A stretch of 64,000 nucleotides of DNA from Halorubrum ruber (GTDB lineage: Archaea; Halobacteriota; Halobacteria; Halobacteriales; Haloferacaceae). The notes under the pieces are model-generated. The model ran no database searches. It was not told where the DNA came from and saw only the letters and a program-made list of their open reading frames with translations. The stretch is taken from positions 1,426,001-1,490,000 of the forward strand of contig NZ_CP073695.1 in NCBI RefSeq assembly GCF_018228765.1, in the 5' to 3' direction. The position numbers and the translations under genes were made by a program. Of this stretch, positions 33,738 to 42,631 are shown piece after piece (the stretch's first letter is position 1; each line of letters starts with the position of its first letter).

Positions 33738-34250
33738 TCACTCCTCGGCGTCGAAGAGCGAGTCGACCGTGCGGACGAAGCGGTCGACGAGCCGGTCGGG
33801 CAGCGACGGCGACACCTCGTCGAGGAGCGCGGCCGTCCGCTCCGGACGGGCCAGCGAGACGGTCATCGGTCTGTCGGGCGACTTCTCGACGATCCCGTGG
33901 TCGGCGAGCGTCGAGACGTGCCACGACACCGTGCTCTTCGCGAGGCCGAGGTCGTCCGCGAGCGCCGCCGGGCGAGTCGGGCCGTCCGCGTGGAGGCGGA
34001 CGACGATCTCGCGCGCCGTCTCGCGCCTGAGGAACGCGAGGGTCCGGCGGTCCCGCGCGTCGACGTCCGGATCGAAGTAGTGGGCGCGCCCGCCGATCCG
34101 CTCGACCGCCAGCTCGCCGTCGCGGACGAGTCGCCGGAGGTGGTACTGCGCCTGCCCGGTCGCGATGTCGAGGTCGCGGCCGATCCGGTTGAAGTGGACG
34201 CCGGGAGTCTCGCGGACGTGGCGTCGGATCCGGGATCTGGTGTCCGACAT
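33738..34250 (-). CDS. Double winged-helix transcriptional regulator
   Basis: Protein of 170 residues with two winged-helix units. The first (about 5-60) reads RIRRHVRETPGVHFNRIGRDLDIATGQAQYHLRRL; the second (about 75-130) is a MarR/ArsR-like PAALADDLGLAKSTVSWHVSTLADHGIV. No Cys or His cluster for metal sensing is visible. It lies between the nos genes and the TauE/SafE and SCO1 genes, so it is the best local candidate to bind their shared operator, although this is only positional inference. It is divergent from the small membrane protein at 34362. Confidence 0.8.
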   Translation of the reverse strand: MSDTRSRIRRHVRETPGVHFNRIGRDLDIATGQAQYHLRRLVRDGELAVERIGGRAHYFDPDVDARDRRTLAFLRRETAREIVVRLHADGPTRPAALADDLGLAKSTVSWHVSTLADHGIVEKSPDRPMTVSLARPERTAALLDEVSPSLPDRLVDRFVRTVDSLFDAEE

Positions 34251-34361
34251 TCGTGGCTGTCCGTCCTACCCTCGCGCGGGATAAAAGGCGCCCGCGCGGT
34301 CTCCCCGTCTGGGAACGTCGCGGGGGAACGGCTTCTTATCGGTCGCGTCCCAAGGACCGCC

Positions 34362-34715
34362 GTGGCGCAGTCGCTCTCGGGGTCGGTACCGGCGCTCGCC
34401 GGGTGGTCCGTAGAGGGGTCGCTCCCCATCTTGGCGGTCGTGATCGCCGCCGGGCTCGGAACGACTCTCCTCTTCGCCGTCAGCCTCGCCGCGTACCGTC
34501 GGCGGCGGCGGGCGCAGTACCGGCTGATCGCCCTCGCGGTCGGCGCGCTCCTCGCCCGGTCGGTCGTGGGCGCCGGCACGGTCCTCGGCGTCGTGCCGAT
34601 GCCGGTCCACCACCTCGTCGCGCACAGTCTGGACTTCCTGATCGCCGCGCTCGTCCTCTACGCCGTGTACGCCCACGCGCCCGGGGCCGTCGGCGACGAC
34701 GCCGCCTCGGACTGA
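34362..34715 (+). CDS. Small membrane protein, hypothetical
   Basis: Protein of 117 residues starting at GTG 34362. Three hydrophobic segments are visible (about 22-44, 55-72 and 80-102), the second preceded by the basic run AYRRRRRAQYR. A TATA-like CTTAT lies about 25-30 bases upstream. The longer open frame upstream overlaps the divergent regulator and is rejected. It sits inside the copper-assembly cluster on the opposite strand and is convergent with nosY. Family unrecognised; its repeated company with such regulators would be worth testing. Confidence 0.65.
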   Translation: MAQSLSGSVPALAGWSVEGSLPILAVVIAAGLGTTLLFAVSLAAYRRRRRAQYRLIALAVGALLARSVVGAGTVLGVVPMPVHHLVAHSLDFLIAALVLYAVYAHAPGAVGDDAASD

Positions 34716-34764
34716 GTCGGGCGTCGCCTCGGACCGAGCGACCGCCACCGTCGCCGCGACGCGC

Positions 34765-35627
34765 CTATCGGTCGAGCCTCCCGCGGAGGCGCTCGACTGC
34801 GACGTCGACGCGCGGACCGAAGGCGACCGCCGCGACCGCCGCGACGACCCCGAGGACGCTCCAGCCGACGAGCGAGGCGGCCGCGAGACCGGTGTCCACG
34901 AAGCCGCCCTCCGGCGCGAAGGCGACCCCGATCACGTGTTCGAAGACGAGCCCCCTGAACGCCCCGTTGGGGGTGAACGCGATGGATTCCGCGACGCCCC
35001 CGCCGGCGCCCCGGCCGACAGCGACCGGAGCACCGCGAGGTCGCCGCCGAGGACCCCGGCGAGCAGCGCGAGCACGCCGAGCGCGACCGCGCTCCGCCGG
35101 CTCGTCGCGATCGTGGACACCGCCGCCGACAGCGAGAGGTACGCCGCGCCGAACGGGACGACGAGCGCGACGAAGCGGACGAAGAGAACCGGCGAGTCGA
35201 CGCCGGCGTGCGTCGCGAAGATTCCCGTGTCCGGGGCGGCGGTGAGCCAGACGTACGCGCCGACGAGCGCGAACGGTCCGCCGACGAGCACGACGAGCGC
35301 GACCGTCCGCGCCAGCAGCACGCCGAGGACGTACGCGGCCGCGCTCACGGGATAGGTCCGGATCACGGCGAGTTCGCCGCTCGCGGCGTCGGCGAACAGC
35401 GCGCGGTACCCCAGCACGACCGCGAGCAGCGGGACCAACACCTCGGTCGGTAAGAGCAGGTCGACGACCGCGGGCACGAACCCGGTCGCGCCGCCGCCGC
35501 CGACCGCGACGAGCCCGCCGAGGACGACGAGCAGCCCGAGCGCGAGGACGGCGTAGCCGGGAGTCCGCCGCACCGTGACCAGCTCGCGACGGAACACGAG
35601 CCAGACGCCGTCGAACGGGGTGCTCAT
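34765..35627 (-). pseudogene. nosY: ABC transporter permease NosY, frameshifted
   Basis: Two overlapping frames together make one NosY-type permease. The first (from ATG 35627) covers MSTPFDGVWLVFRRELVTVRRTPGY and about five membrane helices. The reading then breaks at a run of five C (34997-35001, plus strand), and the C-terminal helix (TGLAAASLVGWSVLGVVAAV) continues in another frame to TAG at 34765. Adding one base to the run restores a protein of about 287 residues, normal for NosY. This is either a real inactivating mutation or a sequencing miss in a homopolymer. The start codon overlaps the nosF stop (ATGA). With NosF it would transport an unknown, probably sulfur-type, substrate for copper-centre assembly. 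Confidence 0.85.
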
Positions 35628-36385
35628 CGGTCGGACACCCCCGCGACGTGGACCGCCTCGCCGCCGTTGTCTCCCCGTGCGATGGCGTCGGCGTCGCCGG
35701 CGACGGCGCGGTACAGTCCGTCCACATCGTCGACCTCGTGCTCGTCGAGGAGCCGTTCGCGGGGCCCCGCCGCGGCGATCCGTCCGCGGCGGAGGACCAC
35801 GACGGCGTCCGCGTGCGCGTCGACGAGGTCGAGGTCGTGCGAGCTGACGACGACCGCTGCGTCGTCGCTCGCGCGGGCCGCGGCGCGGAAGGCCCGCTCG
35901 CGCATCTCCGGATCGAGCCCGCTGGTCGGCTCGTCGAGGACGACGACGGCCGGGTCGCCGAGCGTCGCCTGCGCGATCCCGAGCAGCCGCCGCATCCCGC
36001 CGGAGAGCGCCTCGACGCGCTTGTCGGCGGCGTCGGCGAGCCCGACCGCCGCCAGCGCGGCGTCCGGGTCCCCGTCGACGAGCGCCGCGTAGAACCCGAG
36101 CGTCTCGCGCGCGGTGAACCCGTCGCGGAACGGGACCCGCTGCGGGAGGTAGCCGACGCGCTTCTCGGAGCCGGAGCGCGGGCCGCCCTCGGGGTACCGG
36201 ACGGCCCCGTCGGTGGGCTCGACCGCGCCCGCGAGCACCCCGAGGAGCGTGGACTTGCCAGAGCCGTTGGGGCCGACCACGGCGGTGACGCCCGCCTCGA
36301 CCGACAGCGAGACGCCTTCGAGGACCGGGACGCCGCCGTAGGCCCGCGTGACGCCGTCGACCGCGGCGAGCGCGCGCTCGCTCAT
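35624..36385 (-). CDS. nosF: NosF-type ABC transporter ATP-binding protein
   Basis: ABC ATPase of 253 residues. Walker A is GPNGSGKS (about 38-45), the Q-loop region is VGYLPQRVPF, the signature is LSGGM, Walker B is VVVLDEP, and the H-loop is SSHDLDL. It pairs with NosY to power the transporter of the Nos assembly system. The ATG overlaps the nosD stop codon and its own stop overlaps the nosY start, so nosD-nosF-nosY are translated from one message. The family match is strong; the assignment to Nos rather than a general exporter comes from the neighbours. Confidence 0.9.
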   Translation of the reverse strand: MSERALAAVDGVTRAYGGVPVLEGVSLSVEAGVTAVVGPNGSGKSTLLGVLAGAVEPTDGAVRYPEGGPRSGSEKRVGYLPQRVPFRDGFTARETLGFYAALVDGDPDAALAAVGLADAADKRVEALSGGMRRLLGIAQATLGDPAVVVLDEPTSGLDPEMRERAFRAAARASDDAAVVVSSHDLDLVDAHADAVVVLRRGRIAAAGPRERLLDEHEVDDVDGLYRAVAGDADAIARGDNGGEAVHVAGVSDR

Positions 36386-38436
36386 TCCGCCCCCTCCGCG
36401 GTCGCCGTCGGTCGTACCGAAGGCGTCACGCTCGCGTTTCCGGCGCCCCCGTGCGCGGACCGCCAGTCGCCCCGAACCGGCCCGTCGTCGGCGTTCGCCC
36501 CCGTAACCGCGTCGATCCGGTCGGGGTGGTACGGCTCTGCCGCGGGGACGGGGTCCATGATGCTCCCGGAGCGCGCGCCGGGGACGGTCCCGCGGAGCCG
36601 GTCGAGCAGCCGCGCCGCGGGCGACTCGCGGACCGCGACCGCGCTCGGATGCCGGTGGAGCGCGCCGTCGACGGGCGAGGTCGGTCGGTACGCCCGGTCG
36701 CCGGCCGCGCGCGGGCCGACGTTCGCGCCCTCCCAGTAGTTCCCGCGGTCCCCGTCGGCCCACACGCGCAGGGCGCCGGCCCCGGCGTCGGCGTGGTCGT
36801 CGTTCCCGACGAAGTCGTTCGCGACGACCCGGCTCGACGGCACGACGGTCGTCGCGCGCGCCCCGAGTTCGTTGTCGACGACGACGTTGTGTTCGTACAG
36901 CGACCCGCGGGCGCTCGTGGAGAAGCCGAGCTCGTTCCCGACCAGCGTGTTGTAGCCGATATAGGTCCGCGTGCCCGACGCCTGGATTCCAGCGCTGGAG
37001 TTGCGGACGTCGTTGCCGACGATCGCGTTCCCGGCCGGCCGCGTCATCACGGTGACGCCGGCGAACAGCTCGTTCCGGAAGGCGTTGTCCGCGACCAGCG
37101 CGTCGCCGGTGTACATGAGATGCGTCCCGTACCGGTTGTCGACGAACGTCGAGTTGCGGACGACGGAGCCGTCCGCGCGGTGGAGGTAGATCCCGTCCCG
37201 ACCGCCCTCGAACCGGCTGTCGGTGACGGTGACGCGCGACTCCATCCCGGTGACGCCCATGAATCCGTCCTGCCACTCGTCGGTCCCGTCGACGAGGAGC
37301 CCGGTCGCGGTCGCGTGCGAGCCCTCCCGGAGCAGGAGGCCGCTCGCGTCCGTGTCGACGGCGACGTCGTCGACGACGAGCCCCGGCGCGCCGACCGCCT
37401 TGACCCCGGCGTCACCGTGGCCGTAGCCGAGCTGGATGTTCGTGTCCCACGTTCCGCCCTCCGGGTCGCGGGACTCGCGGGCTGCGTCCGGGTCGCGGGT
37501 GCGGTTCCCCGTGCCCGCGATTCGCATCCCCGTGAGCGCCACGTCGGGCGCGCGGACGGTGATCACCGACCCGGTCCCGTTGCCGACGACGCGGGTCGCG
37601 CCGGCGTCGCCCCGCTCGCCGCCGGCGCCCGCGCCGGCGATCGTCACGGACCGATTCACCGTCACGGTCTCCTCGTAGGTCCCGGGCGGCACGCGGACCG
37701 TCGTGTTCGGCGGCGCGGCCGCGACCGCGGCGTCGATGGTGGGGGCGTCCTCGCCGACGACGACGGAGACCGGTCGGTCCGCGCGCCGCTCCGCCGCCGC
37801 GAGCCGCTCGGTCGCCGTCCGCCAGCGCTCCGGCGCGAGCGACCGCACGGTCGCCGCGGAGTCGACGTCGAACGACCGGGTCCGGACCGCCTCCCAGCCG
37901 ACGACCGACCCGCCGTGGTCGGCCGCGAACGCCGCCGCCGCCTCGCGGTCCCGGAAGGGAACGACGACCTCGCCGGAGGGGCCCTGGGCGTCGCTCCCGA
38001 CGACGTACCGGGCGTCACCGACCGGCGTCCACCCGCCCGCGCCGGTCGCTGAGAACAGCCCGGACTCGGTCGTGCCCGGGTCCCTGTGGTCGAACGTCTC
38101 GACGTACGCGACGAGCGGGTAGCCGAACTGCCGCTCCGTCCGGCCGTCCCGCCGCGAGTCGACGAACGAGACGACCCCGTTGTAGCCGACGACGTACTGG
38201 AGCTGCGAGTAGAACACCTGGACCCGCGGGAGGGTCGCGTCCCCGGCCATCAGCGCGTCCGTCTCCGAGGAGAGCCCCAGCTGGACCGCGTCGTCGAACC
38301 GCACCGGCTCGGGGACCGACTCGCTCGGGTCCGCGGCGAACGCGCCGGCGGTCGCGACCGCGGCGAGCGCGACGAGCGCGACGACCGCGAGGCGGAGGCG
38401 ACGCGACCGGGCGGTAGCGGGGTCGAAAACTGCCAC
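36382..38436 (-). CDS. nosD: NosD copper-centre assembly protein with NosL-like N-terminal domain
   Basis: Exported protein of 684 residues. A signal segment (about 15-35) is followed by a domain (60-190) with YVVGSDAQGPSGEVVVPF and FAADHGGSVVGWEAV, the pattern of NosL. It lacks the Cys-containing metal motif. From about 225 the right-handed beta-helix of NosD begins, with many short repeats of the type NDVRNSSAGI and a typical DGIYLHRADGSVVRN block. A C-terminal acidic/Pro segment ends it. NosD works in the periplasm-like space in maturing the copper centres of nitrous oxide reductase. It is first in the nosDFY operon; the operator is at about 38469-38489. Confidence 0.9.
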   Translation of the reverse strand: MAVFDPATARSRRLRLAVVALVALAAVATAGAFAADPSESVPEPVRFDDAVQLGLSSETDALMAGDATLPRVQVFYSQLQYVVGYNGVVSFVDSRRDGRTERQFGYPLVAYVETFDHRDPGTTESGLFSATGAGGWTPVGDARYVVGSDAQGPSGEVVVPFRDREAAAAFAADHGGSVVGWEAVRTRSFDVDSAATVRSLAPERWRTATERLAAAERRADRPVSVVVGEDAPTIDAAVAAAPPNTTVRVPPGTYEETVTVNRSVTIAGAGAGGERGDAGATRVVGNGTGSVITVRAPDVALTGMRIAGTGNRTRDPDAARESRDPEGGTWDTNIQLGYGHGDAGVKAVGAPGLVVDDVAVDTDASGLLLREGSHATATGLLVDGTDEWQDGFMGVTGMESRVTVTDSRFEGGRDGIYLHRADGSVVRNSTFVDNRYGTHLMYTGDALVADNAFRNELFAGVTVMTRPAGNAIVGNDVRNSSAGIQASGTRTYIGYNTLVGNELGFSTSARGSLYEHNVVVDNELGARATTVVPSSRVVANDFVGNDDHADAGAGALRVWADGDRGNYWEGANVGPRAAGDRAYRPTSPVDGALHRHPSAVAVRESPAARLLDRLRGTVPGARSGSIMDPVPAAEPYHPDRIDAVTGANADDGPVRGDWRSAHGGAGNASVTPSVRPTATAEGAE

Positions 38437-38468
38437 GCGAACGCTTCGATCGGCGGCGACTTAGGGCG

Positions 38469-38508
38469 TTTGGTTCGTTCCTCGAACGCGCCTTTGAACG
38501 CGTCCAGA
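38469..38508. promoter_or_regulatory. Divergent nosD/nosL promoter with operator-like motifs
   Basis: The minus-strand motif CGTTCGAGGAACGAACCAAA (38469-38488) fits the operator consensus and ends 33 bases before the nosD start. On the plus strand GAACGCGTCCAGA ends at 38508, 33 bases before the nosL start, a weaker match with one extra base. CTAAG-type TATA elements follow each: minus strand at about 38455-38464, plus strand at about 38511-38517. Confidence 0.55.
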
Positions 38509-38540
38509 GGGGCTAAGAGGCCAGTAATCCAAATTCGACT

Positions 38541-39134
38541 ATGACGAGAGACGACCCTTCGATGCCCGCGCGCCCTCGTTCGGAGAGCGTCCCGCGGCGA
38601 CGCCTGCTCGCCGGAATCGCCGCCGCCGGGATCGGTTCCGTCGCCGGCTGTGCCGGCGGCGGGTCGAACTCGATCGCCCCCGTCACCATCGCCGACGATC
38701 AGGCCTGCGACCAGTGCGGGATGATCGTCGCCGACCACCCCGGGACGGTCGGGCAGGTCCACTTCGAGGACGACGAGCCGGAGGGCGGTCGCCCGGCGCA
38801 GTTCTGTAGCGCGACCTGCACGTACACCTACCGGTTCGACGCCGAAGGCGAGGGACGGACGCCGCTGGCGACGTTCCTCACCGACTACTCGGCGGTCGAA
38901 CAGGAGATCTTCGAGCAGGGCGGCGACACGATGTTCTCCTCGCACGTCGAGAGCGAGGCGTTCGCCCGAGAGTCGGCCCTCACGGTCGTCGCGCGCAGCG
39001 AGGTGATCGGCGCGATGGGGCCGGACCTGATCCCGTTCAGCGACGACGGAGACGTCGACGAGTTCGTCGCGGAGTACGGCGGCGAGGCGATGCCCGCGAC
39101 CGAGGTGGAGCGGTCGACGCTCGAAGCTTTATAA
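38541..39134 (+). CDS. nosL: NosL copper-binding lipoprotein
   Basis: Protein of 197 residues. A Tat lipoprotein signal (PRRRLLAG) ends in the lipobox Cys37. The NosL metal site is CDQCGMIV (Cys56, Cys59, Met61), and FCSATCTYTYRF adds further Cys residues. NosL delivers Cu(I) for assembly of nitrous oxide reductase. It is transcribed away from nosDFY across a 104-base shared promoter region. The gene ends at a TTTATAA word that also contains the stop codon. No nosZ is present in the window. Confidence 0.92.
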   Translation: MTRDDPSMPARPRSESVPRRRLLAGIAAAGIGSVAGCAGGGSNSIAPVTIADDQACDQCGMIVADHPGTVGQVHFEDDEPEGGRPAQFCSATCTYTYRFDAEGEGRTPLATFLTDYSAVEQEIFEQGGDTMFSSHVESEAFARESALTVVARSEVIGAMGPDLIPFSDDGDVDEFVAEYGGEAMPATEVERSTLEAL

Positions 39135-39206
39135 ACAAGTCGGCGACCGGCGACGGGGGTATTTAAACAGACGGCTCGGTCCGACCGTCTTCGCGACGCG
39201 AGCGGA

Positions 39207-42200
39207 TTACTCTGCGCCCCACTGCTCGACGCGCTTCGGGCGGTCGGACACCGCCATCACGTCGAGGTCGTCGCCCGCGTGGTCGAGGGCTTCGAGCGCC
39301 GCCTTCGCGGAGGCGTGCGTCGAGAAGTAGGTGATCTCCTCCTCGACGGCGACCTCCAGCAGGTCGCGCTGGCGCGAGACGATGAGGTCGAGCTCGCCGC
39401 GCCTCGCCGCCTCGATGAGGTCCGTCGCCTCGCTCAGCTCGAAGTGCGCCGCGTACCCGTCGACGAGCGCCTCGCCGGCCTCGGTGCCCGGGTCCGGGAA
39501 CTCCTCGGCCGAGAGGTCGACGACGGCGGTGCCGGACTCCGGGATCGGCTTCCCGGTGGAGTCCTGCGCCTTGTCGTACGCCTTGCCGAAGGAGGTCGCG
39601 GTGCCCATCACCTCGCCGGTGGACTTCATCTCCGGGCCGAGCCGCGGGTCCGAGCCCGGCAGGCGGTCGAACGGCAGGACGACCTCCTTCACGGAGCGGT
39701 GTTCGGGGATCTGCTCGTCGGCGTCGAGGTCGGCGAGCGTCAGGTCGTCGGTCATCACCTTCGCCGCCAGCTTGGCGATGGGGACGCCCGTCGCCTTCGA
39801 GACGAACGGGACCGTCCGCGAGGAGCGCGGGTTCGCCTCCAACACGTACACTTCGCTCTCCGCCTCGCTCTCGACGCCAGTCACCGCGAGCTGGACGTTG
39901 AGCAGGCCGACCGTGTCGAGCGCGCGGGCGATGTCCTCGGTGACCTCGCGGACCCGGCCGAGCGTCTCGTCGCCGAGCGAGCGCGGCGGGATCATGCACG
40001 CGGAGTCGCCCGAGTGGACGCCCGCGCTCTCGACGTGCTCCATCACGCCGCCGAGCAGCACGTCCTCGCCGTCCGCGACGGCGTCGACGTCCAGCTCGAC
40101 CGCGTCGTCGAGGAACTGGTCGACGAGGATGGGCTTGTCGGGCGAGACGCGGACCGCCTCCTCGATGTACTCCTCGAGCTCCGCGTCGTCCTCGACGACC
40201 CGCATCGCGCGGCCGCCCAGCACGTAGGAGGGACGCACGAGGACGGGGTAGCCGATCTCGTGGGCCAGCTCCAGCGCCTCGGCCTCGCTCGTCGCGGTGC
40301 CGCCCTCGGGCTGCGCGATTCCCATCTCGTCCATCAGGACGTTGAACCGGTCGCGGTCCTCGGCGAGGTCCATCGCCTCGACGCTCGTGCCCAGAATCTC
40401 GCAGTCCAGCCCGCGGCGCTCGATCTCCGCCTGGAGCGGTTCGCCCACGTTGACGGATGTCTGCCCGCCGAACTGGACCATCACGCCGTCGGCGCCGGTG
40501 GTCTCGATCACGTCGGCGACCTCCTCGGCGGAGATGGGCTCGAAGAAGAGTCCGTCTGAGGTGTCGTAGTCCGTCGACACCGTCTCGGGGTTGTTGTTGA
40601 TCACGTGCGCGTCGATGCCGAGCTCGCGGAGCGCGCGCACCGCGTGGACCGCGCAGTAGTCGAACTCGACGCCCTGCCCGATGCGAATCGGGCCGCCGCC
40701 GACGACCACGACGCTCTCGACGTCGGGGTCGACGCGGACCTCGTTCGCCGCGCCGGCGGTGTCGGCGCCCCGGAGGAACTCCGGGAGGCGCGCGGAGTAG
40801 TAGTACGGCGTCGAGGCCTCGAACTCGCCCGCGCAGGTGTCGACCTGTTTATAAGTGCGGTCCGGAACCTCGCTCTCAACCTGCCCCACGTCGGCGTCGA
40901 CGCCGCCGGCGGTCGCGGTCGCCGCGATCTCGGCGTCGGTGCGGCCGACCATCGCCGCCTCGGTGAAGTCGCCCTCGGCGGCCGCGGCGGTGCCGTCGGC
41001 GATCTTCTCGAAGCGCTCGACGTACCAGCGGTGGATGCCGGTGAGGTCGATCACGTCGTCGACGGCGTAGCCGCGGTCGAACGCCTCGAACATCGCGTAC
41101 GGGCGGTCGGGGGTCGGGCGTTCGAGATACTCGGATTCGAGCTCCGCGTCGTCGACCTCGTCGAAGTCGACCGCGGGGTCGTACTCCGAGGAGCGTAACG
41201 CCTTCACCATGCTCTCCTCGAACGTCCGGCCGATCGACATCGCCTCGCCGGTGGACTTCATCGCGGTGCCCAGCTCGAAGTCCACGTCGTCGAACTTGTC
41301 GATGGGCCAGCGCGGCACCTTCGTCACCACGTAGTCGATGGCGGGCTCGAAGGCGGCGGTCGTCTCGCCGGTGATCTCGTTGTCGATCTCGTGGAGGCGC
41401 TTGCCGAGCGCGACCTTCGCGGTGACGCGGGCGATCGGGTAGCCGGTCGCCTTCGACGCGAGCGCGGAGGAGCGCGAGACGCGCGGGTTCACCTCGACGA
41501 CGCGGTACTCGCCGCCGGGCGTCCCGTCGTCGTGCCACGCAAACTGGATGTTACAGCCGCCCTGGATGCCGAGGTCGCGGATCACTTCGAGCGCCGCGTC
41601 GCGCATCTCCTGGTGGCCGTCGTCGGGGATCACCTGCGAAGGGGTGACGACCGTCGACTCGCCGGTGTGGATCCCCATCGGGTCGATGTTCTCCATGTTA
41701 CAGATGATGATACAGGAGTCGTCGGCGTCCCGCATCACCTCGTACTCCAGCTCGACCCAGCCGGAGATGGACTCCGTGATCAGCACCTCGCTGTTGCGCG
41801 AGAGGCGGAGCCCCTTGCGGACGCGTTCGACGAGCTCCTCGAAGTCGTCGACGACGCCCGAGCCGGAGCCACCGAGGGTGTAGGTCGTCCGCGCGATGAC
41901 CGGGAGCCCGCCGACCGCGTCGACCGCGTCCTGAACGCGCTCGCGGAAGTACTCCTCGTCGAAGTCGGTGACCGACTCGTCGTCGTCCAAGGAGATGGTG
42001 GTCGACTTCGGCACCGGTTGGCCGAGGTCCTCCATCCGCTGGCGGAAGAGGTCGCGGTCCTCGGTCGCGTAGATGGTGTCGAGCGGCGTCCCCATCACCT
42101 CGACGTCGTGCTCCTCCAAGATTCCCTCCTCGGCGAGTTCGGCGGTGACGTTGAGTCCGGTCTGGCCGCCGAGACCGGCGATGACGCCGTCCGGCTCCTC

Positions 42201-42431
42201 AATGCGGATGACCTCCGCGATGGCCTCGGGCGTGATCGGCTCGATGTACACCCGGTCGGCCGTCTCGGGGTCGGTCATGATCGTCGCGGGGTTCGAGTTC
42301 ACTAAGACGACGCGAGCGCCCTCCTCTTGGAGGGCGCGACACGCCTGCGCGCCGGAGTAGTCGAACTCGGCCGCCTGTCCGATCTGAATCGGTCCGCTGC
42401 CGATAAGTAGAATCGTCCGGTCCTCGCTCAT
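39207..42431 (-). CDS. carB: Carbamoyl-phosphate synthase large subunit
   Basis: Protein of 1074 residues, the standard length. Two ATP-grasp halves are present: the first has FDYSGAQACRAL and VIARTTYTLGGSGSG; the second has GQGVEFDYCAVHAVRAL and VLVRPSYVLGGRAMR. The C-terminal MGS-like allosteric domain (about 940-1074) includes ITYFSTHASAKAALEALD. It makes carbamoyl phosphate from bicarbonate, glutamine-derived ammonia and ATP for pyrimidines and arginine. The glutaminase subunit gene carA is not adjacent. A TATA-like CCTTATTACG sits about 23-32 bases before the ATG. A TTTATAA word lies inside the gene (40848-40854). Confidence 0.96.
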   Translation of the reverse strand: MSEDRTILLIGSGPIQIGQAAEFDYSGAQACRALQEEGARVVLVNSNPATIMTDPETADRVYIEPITPEAIAEVIRIEEPDGVIAGLGGQTGLNVTAELAEEGILEEHDVEVMGTPLDTIYATEDRDLFRQRMEDLGQPVPKSTTISLDDDESVTDFDEEYFRERVQDAVDAVGGLPVIARTTYTLGGSGSGVVDDFEELVERVRKGLRLSRNSEVLITESISGWVELEYEVMRDADDSCIIICNMENIDPMGIHTGESTVVTPSQVIPDDGHQEMRDAALEVIRDLGIQGGCNIQFAWHDDGTPGGEYRVVEVNPRVSRSSALASKATGYPIARVTAKVALGKRLHEIDNEITGETTAAFEPAIDYVVTKVPRWPIDKFDDVDFELGTAMKSTGEAMSIGRTFEESMVKALRSSEYDPAVDFDEVDDAELESEYLERPTPDRPYAMFEAFDRGYAVDDVIDLTGIHRWYVERFEKIADGTAAAAEGDFTEAAMVGRTDAEIAATATAGGVDADVGQVESEVPDRTYKQVDTCAGEFEASTPYYYSARLPEFLRGADTAGAANEVRVDPDVESVVVVGGGPIRIGQGVEFDYCAVHAVRALRELGIDAHVINNNPETVSTDYDTSDGLFFEPISAEEVADVIETTGADGVMVQFGGQTSVNVGEPLQAEIERRGLDCEILGTSVEAMDLAEDRDRFNVLMDEMGIAQPEGGTATSEAEALELAHEIGYPVLVRPSYVLGGRAMRVVEDDAELEEYIEEAVRVSPDKPILVDQFLDDAVELDVDAVADGEDVLLGGVMEHVESAGVHSGDSACMIPPRSLGDETLGRVREVTEDIARALDTVGLLNVQLAVTGVESEAESEVYVLEANPRSSRTVPFVSKATGVPIAKLAAKVMTDDLTLADLDADEQIPEHRSVKEVVLPFDRLPGSDPRLGPEMKSTGEVMGTATSFGKAYDKAQDSTGKPIPESGTAVVDLSAEEFPDPGTEAGEALVDGYAAHFELSEATDLIEAARRGELDLIVSRQRDLLEVAVEEEITYFSTHASAKAALEALDHAGDDLDVMAVSDRPKRVEQWGAE

Positions 42432-42631
42432 TACGCGGACGGAATACGCTCATCGTAATAAGGCCGGCGGTAGAGTACGAATCTCGCAGCGAGTTTGCGA
42501 TTTTCGCAAGACACGACGTGCCACGGTGGTCGGTACGACACCACATGATTTTCCCGCCGCCTCTCCGTATCGGTGAGCTGAGAGGCCCACCACAAGGGAT
42601 TTACCGAGATGTCAGAAAATCGGGGACTGAT

